Assembly: GCA_008015325.1 (NCBI GenBank)
Contig: SSFI01000014.1
Coordinates: 103,343 to 167,342 of the forward strand
Reading direction: 5' to 3'
DNA from: Rheinheimera sp.
Lineage (GTDB): Bacteria; Pseudomonadota; Gammaproteobacteria; Enterobacterales; Alteromonadaceae
DNA: 64,000 bases
A program made the translations under genes and the position numbers. Numbering within the stretch: the first letter of the stretch is position 1; each line of letters opens with the position of its first letter. Below are positions 60,795 to 64,000 of the stretch, piece by piece. The notes beneath the pieces are model-generated. The model had not been told where the DNA came from, did not search any database, and saw only the letters and a program-made list of their open reading frames with translations.

Positions 60795-60889
60795 TCATGA
60801 TTCGCCATGCGCAATCCAGACTACTGGCAAGTTCAGCATCGCAGTCTGGTGCCTCACACCGCACCGGATTGGCAAGCAGGAGTAATATA

Positions 60890-63800
60890 ATGAGTCACTT
60901 GCTCGACAAACTGCGTTTTTTTAAAACGCGCAGCACGCCCTTTGCCGAAGGGCATGGCATCACCACCAATCAGGACAGAACCTGGGAACAGGGTTACCGC
61001 CAACGCTGGCAACATGACAAGATTGTCCGTTCCACCCACGGCGTCAACTGTACCGGGTCCTGTAGCTGGAAAATTTATGTCAAAGACGGTCTGGTCACCT
61101 GGGAAACGCAGCAAACCGACTACCCGCGCACCAGACCGGATTTACCGAACCATGAACCCCGCGGTTGTCCGCGCGGCGCCAGTTATTCCTGGTATATCTA
61201 CAGCGCCAACCGGCTGAAATACCCGAAAGTGCGCCAACACCTGATGAAACTGTGGCGCGAAGCCAAAGCGGTGCATCAGGACCCGGTGTTAGCCTGGCAG
61301 TCGATTGTGTCCGATCCGGTCAAAGCCAAAAGCTACAAAGAACGCCGCGGTTTAGGCGGTTTTATCCGCGCCAGCTGGGATGAAGTCAATGAACTCATCG
61401 CTGCGGCCAATATCTACACTACCAAACAATATGGCCCGGACCGCGTCACCGGCTTCTCGCCTATTCCGGCGATGTCGATGGTGTCTTACGCTGCCGGCGC
61501 GCGCTATTTGTCATTAATTGGCGGCAACTGCTTAAGTTTTTATGACTGGTACTGCGATTTACCACCATCGTCACCGCAAGTCTGGGGCGAACAGACTGAC
61601 GTACCGGAATCGGCCGACTGGTACAACTCGAATTACATCATCGTCTGGGGCTCGAACGTGCCGCAAACACGCACGCCAGACGCGCATTTTTTAACCGAAG
61701 TGCGTTACAAAGGCACCAAAACCTGTGTCATCACTTCGGATTATTCCGAAGCCTCCAAATTCGGTGACACTTGGCTTGCACCAAAACAAGGCACAGATGC
61801 GGCCTTAGCCATGGCTTTCGGCCATGTGATTTTAAAAGAATTCCATGTCGACAGCCCAAGTAGCTATTTCACTGACTACGTACGGCGTTACACCGATATG
61901 CCGATGCTGGTGTTATTAGAAGAACACGACGGCAAGCTGACACAAGGCCGCTTCCTGCGCGCCGCAGATTTGGTCGACAACCTGGGTGAAGCCAATAACC
62001 CGGACTGGAAAACCATCGGCGTGAAACAAGATGGCAGCCTGACCAGTCCAAACGGCGCTATTGGTTATCGCTGGGGCCAGAATACCAATCAGGTTGGCAA
62101 ATGGAACCTGGAACAAAAAGACAAAGACGGCGATATCGAGCTGAAACTGTCTTTAATTGACGCGCACGACGCTATCGCAGAAGTCGCCTTCCCGTATTTT
62201 GGCGGCGCGCCGCACGAGTACAAATACTTCCAGCACACAGAACACGACGAAGTGCAAATCCGCCGTATTCCGGTGCGTAAAGTTCAGCTCAAAGACGGTA
62301 CTGAAGCCTTAGTCGCCACCGTTTATGACCTGACGCTGGCGCATTATGGCGTGGATAACGGCGCAGCGTTTGGTCTCACCGACCCCAATCGCGCGCAGTC
62401 TTATGCCGACAACGTGCCTTATACCCCGGCCTGGCAACAGGCCATTACCGGTGTCGAACCAGAAGCGCTTATTCGGGTTGCCCGTGAGTTTGCCCGTAAC
62501 GCTGACAAAACCCGTGGTCGCTCGATGGTCATCGTCGGGGCGGCACTGAACCACTGGTATCACATGGACATGAACTACCGTGGCCTCATCAATATGCTGA
62601 TGATGTGCGGTTGTATCGGTCAGAGCGGCGGCGGCTGGGCGCATTATGTCGGTCAGGAAAAACTGCGGCCACAAACCGGCTGGGCTCCGCTGGCTTTTGC
62701 GCTTGACTGGCAAAAACCACCACGTCATATGAACGGCACTTCGTTTTTCTACAACCATGCCAGCCAATGGCGTTATGAAAAACTCGATATGGCCGAAGTG
62801 GTGTCGCCACTGGCCAATAAAGAAAAATGGACCGGTTCTATTATCGACTTTAACAGCCGTGCCGAACGCATGGGCTGGTTACCTTCTGCGCCGCAGCTTG
62901 GCACCAACCCGCTGCATTTAGCCAGCAAAGCCAAAGCGGCCGGCCTCGATGTCAAAGATTATGTGGTGAACGAGCTGAAAAACGGCAGCCTGAAATTCGC
63001 CTGTCAGGAACCGGAAAATCCACAAAACTTCCCGCGCAATATGTTTATCTGGCGCTCAAACCTGCTGGGTTCCAGCGGCAAAGGCCATGAATATATGCTG
63101 CGGCATTTACTCGGCACCAAGCATGGTTTGCTCGGCAAAGACTTAGGCGGTTTTGGTGGCAAAAAACCAGAAGACGTTGAGTGGACCGACAACGCCGCCG
63201 AAGGCAAAGTCGATTTGTGGGTGACGTTAGATTTCCGCATGTCGACCACTTGTCTCTATTCCGACATCGTGCTGCCAACCGCCACCTGGTATGAAAAAGA
63301 CGACATGAATACCTCGGACATGCATCCGTTTATTCATCCGTTATCCGCCGCCATCGACCCGGTATGGGAAGCGCGCAGCGACTGGGAAATTTTTAAAGGC
63401 ATCGCCAAAGAATTCTCCCGCCTCTGCCCGGGCCATTTGGGCGTTGAGACCGATTTGGTCACCACACCGATGCACCACGACACGCCGGCCGAGCTGGCTC
63501 AGCCTTATGGCGTCAAAGCCTGGTGGAAAGGGGAATGTGAAGCCATTCCTGGGCTGACCATGCCGCACCTGAACGTGGTCGAGCGTGATTATCCCAATAC
63601 TTATCAACGTTTTACTTCACTGGGGCCATTGCTGGAAAAAGCCGGCAACGGCGGTAAAGGCATCAGCTGGGATACCAAAAATGAGGTGCATTTCCTCAAA
63701 GAGCTGAACCGCACGCATACCGCCGAAGGCGCCAACAAAGGCCTGGCGCGGATTGACAGTGCCATTGACGCCTGTGAAGTAATTTTAAGCCTGGCGCCGG

Positions 63801-64000
63801 AAACCAATGGTCAGGTCGCCGTCAAAGCCTGGGCGGCTTTATCGAAAATTACCGGCCGCGACCACCGTCATCTGGCACTGAACAAAGAAGACGAGAAAAT
63901 TCGCTGGCGCGATATCGTGGCACAGCCGCGCAAGATCATCTCCTCGCCAACCTGGTCGGGCCTTGAAGACGAGCATGTGTCCTACAACGCCGGCTACACC
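60890..64000 (+). CDS. narG: Respiratory nitrate reductase alpha subunit (3' end outside window)
   Basis: MSHLLDKLRFFKTRSTPFAEGHGITTNQDRTWEQGYRQRWQHDKIVRSTHGVNCTGSCSWKIYVKDGLVTWETQQTDYPRTRPDLPNHEPRGCPRGASYSWYIYSANRLKYP; open through 64000. Confidence 0.96.
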   Translation, partial: MSHLLDKLRFFKTRSTPFAEGHGITTNQDRTWEQGYRQRWQHDKIVRSTHGVNCTGSCSWKIYVKDGLVTWETQQTDYPRTRPDLPNHEPRGCPRGASYSWYIYSANRLKYPKVRQHLMKLWREAKAVHQDPVLAWQSIVSDPVKAKSYKERRGLGGFIRASWDEVNELIAAANIYTTKQYGPDRVTGFSPIPAMSMVSYAAGARYLSLIGGNCLSFYDWYCDLPPSSPQVWGEQTDVPESADWYNSNYIIVWGSNVPQTRTPDAHFLTEVRYKGTKTCVITSDYSEASKFGDTWLAPKQGTDAALAMAFGHVILKEFHVDSPSSYFTDYVRRYTDMPMLVLLEEHDGKLTQGRFLRAADLVDNLGEANNPDWKTIGVKQDGSLTSPNGAIGYRWGQNTNQVGKWNLEQKDKDGDIELKLSLIDAHDAIAEVAFPYFGGAPHEYKYFQHTEHDEVQIRRIPVRKVQLKDGTEALVATVYDLTLAHYGVDNGAAFGLTDPNRAQSYADNVPYTPAWQQAITGVEPEALIRVAREFARNADKTRGRSMVIVGAALNHWYHMDMNYRGLINMLMMCGCIGQSGGGWAHYVGQEKLRPQTGWAPLAFALDWQKPPRHMNGTSFFYNHASQWRYEKLDMAEVVSPLANKEKWTGSIIDFNSRAERMGWLPSAPQLGTNPLHLASKAKAAGLDVKDYVVNELKNGSLKFACQEPENPQNFPRNMFIWRSNLLGSSGKGHEYMLRHLLGTKHGLLGKDLGGFGGKKPEDVEWTDNAAEGKVDLWVTLDFRMSTTCLYSDIVLPTATWYEKDDMNTSDMHPFIHPLSAAIDPVWEARSDWEIFKGIAKEFSRLCPGHLGVETDLVTTPMHHDTPAELAQPYGVKAWWKGECEAIPGLTMPHLNVVERDYPNTYQRFTSLGPLLEKAGNGGKGISWDTKNEVHFLKELNRTHTAEGANKGLARIDSAIDACEVILSLAPETNGQVAVKAWAALSKITGRDHRHLALNKEDEKIRWRDIVAQPRKIISSPTWSGLEDEHVSYNAGYT

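Overview
64 kb of chromosomal DNA from a gammaproteobacterium (codon usage and gene content suggest a Rheinheimera/Alteromonadales-type genome; inference only). There are about 45 supportable protein genes. I found no rRNA, tRNA or CRISPR array. Main blocks: (i) 1-8138, a sugar catabolic cluster (GMC oxidoreductase, three TIM-barrel sugar isomerase/epimerases, MFS permease, Gfo/Idh dehydrogenase, LacI regulator with two palindromic operator candidates) that looks like a 3-keto-glycoside pathway; (ii) 9144-21525, an alpha-glucan/sucrose locus with amylosucrase, Gfo/Idh oxidoreductase, GH97, TonB-dependent receptor, two adjacent flavin-dependent tryptophan-halogenase-like proteins and an uncharacterised last gene, and two near-identical operator-like palindromes upstream of the receptor. 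This is my best candidate for an under-described system; (iii) ordinary chromosomal genes (methyltransferases, sulfatase, pseudouridine synthase, peptidases, transporters, DUF families); (iv) 50-53 kb, a broken PEP-CTERM/fibro-slime gene next to katG; (v) 56.6-58.2 kb, an attC-like structured site near a RES/Xre toxin-antitoxin pair; (vi) narX and the start of narG (cut by the window end and absent from the ORF track). Sequence reading also gave a 288-bp MITE-like element with 19-bp perfect terminal inverted repeats, a GNAT pseudogene with an internal deletion, and an S8 protease whose signal peptide is one base out of frame with its only well-placed ATG.
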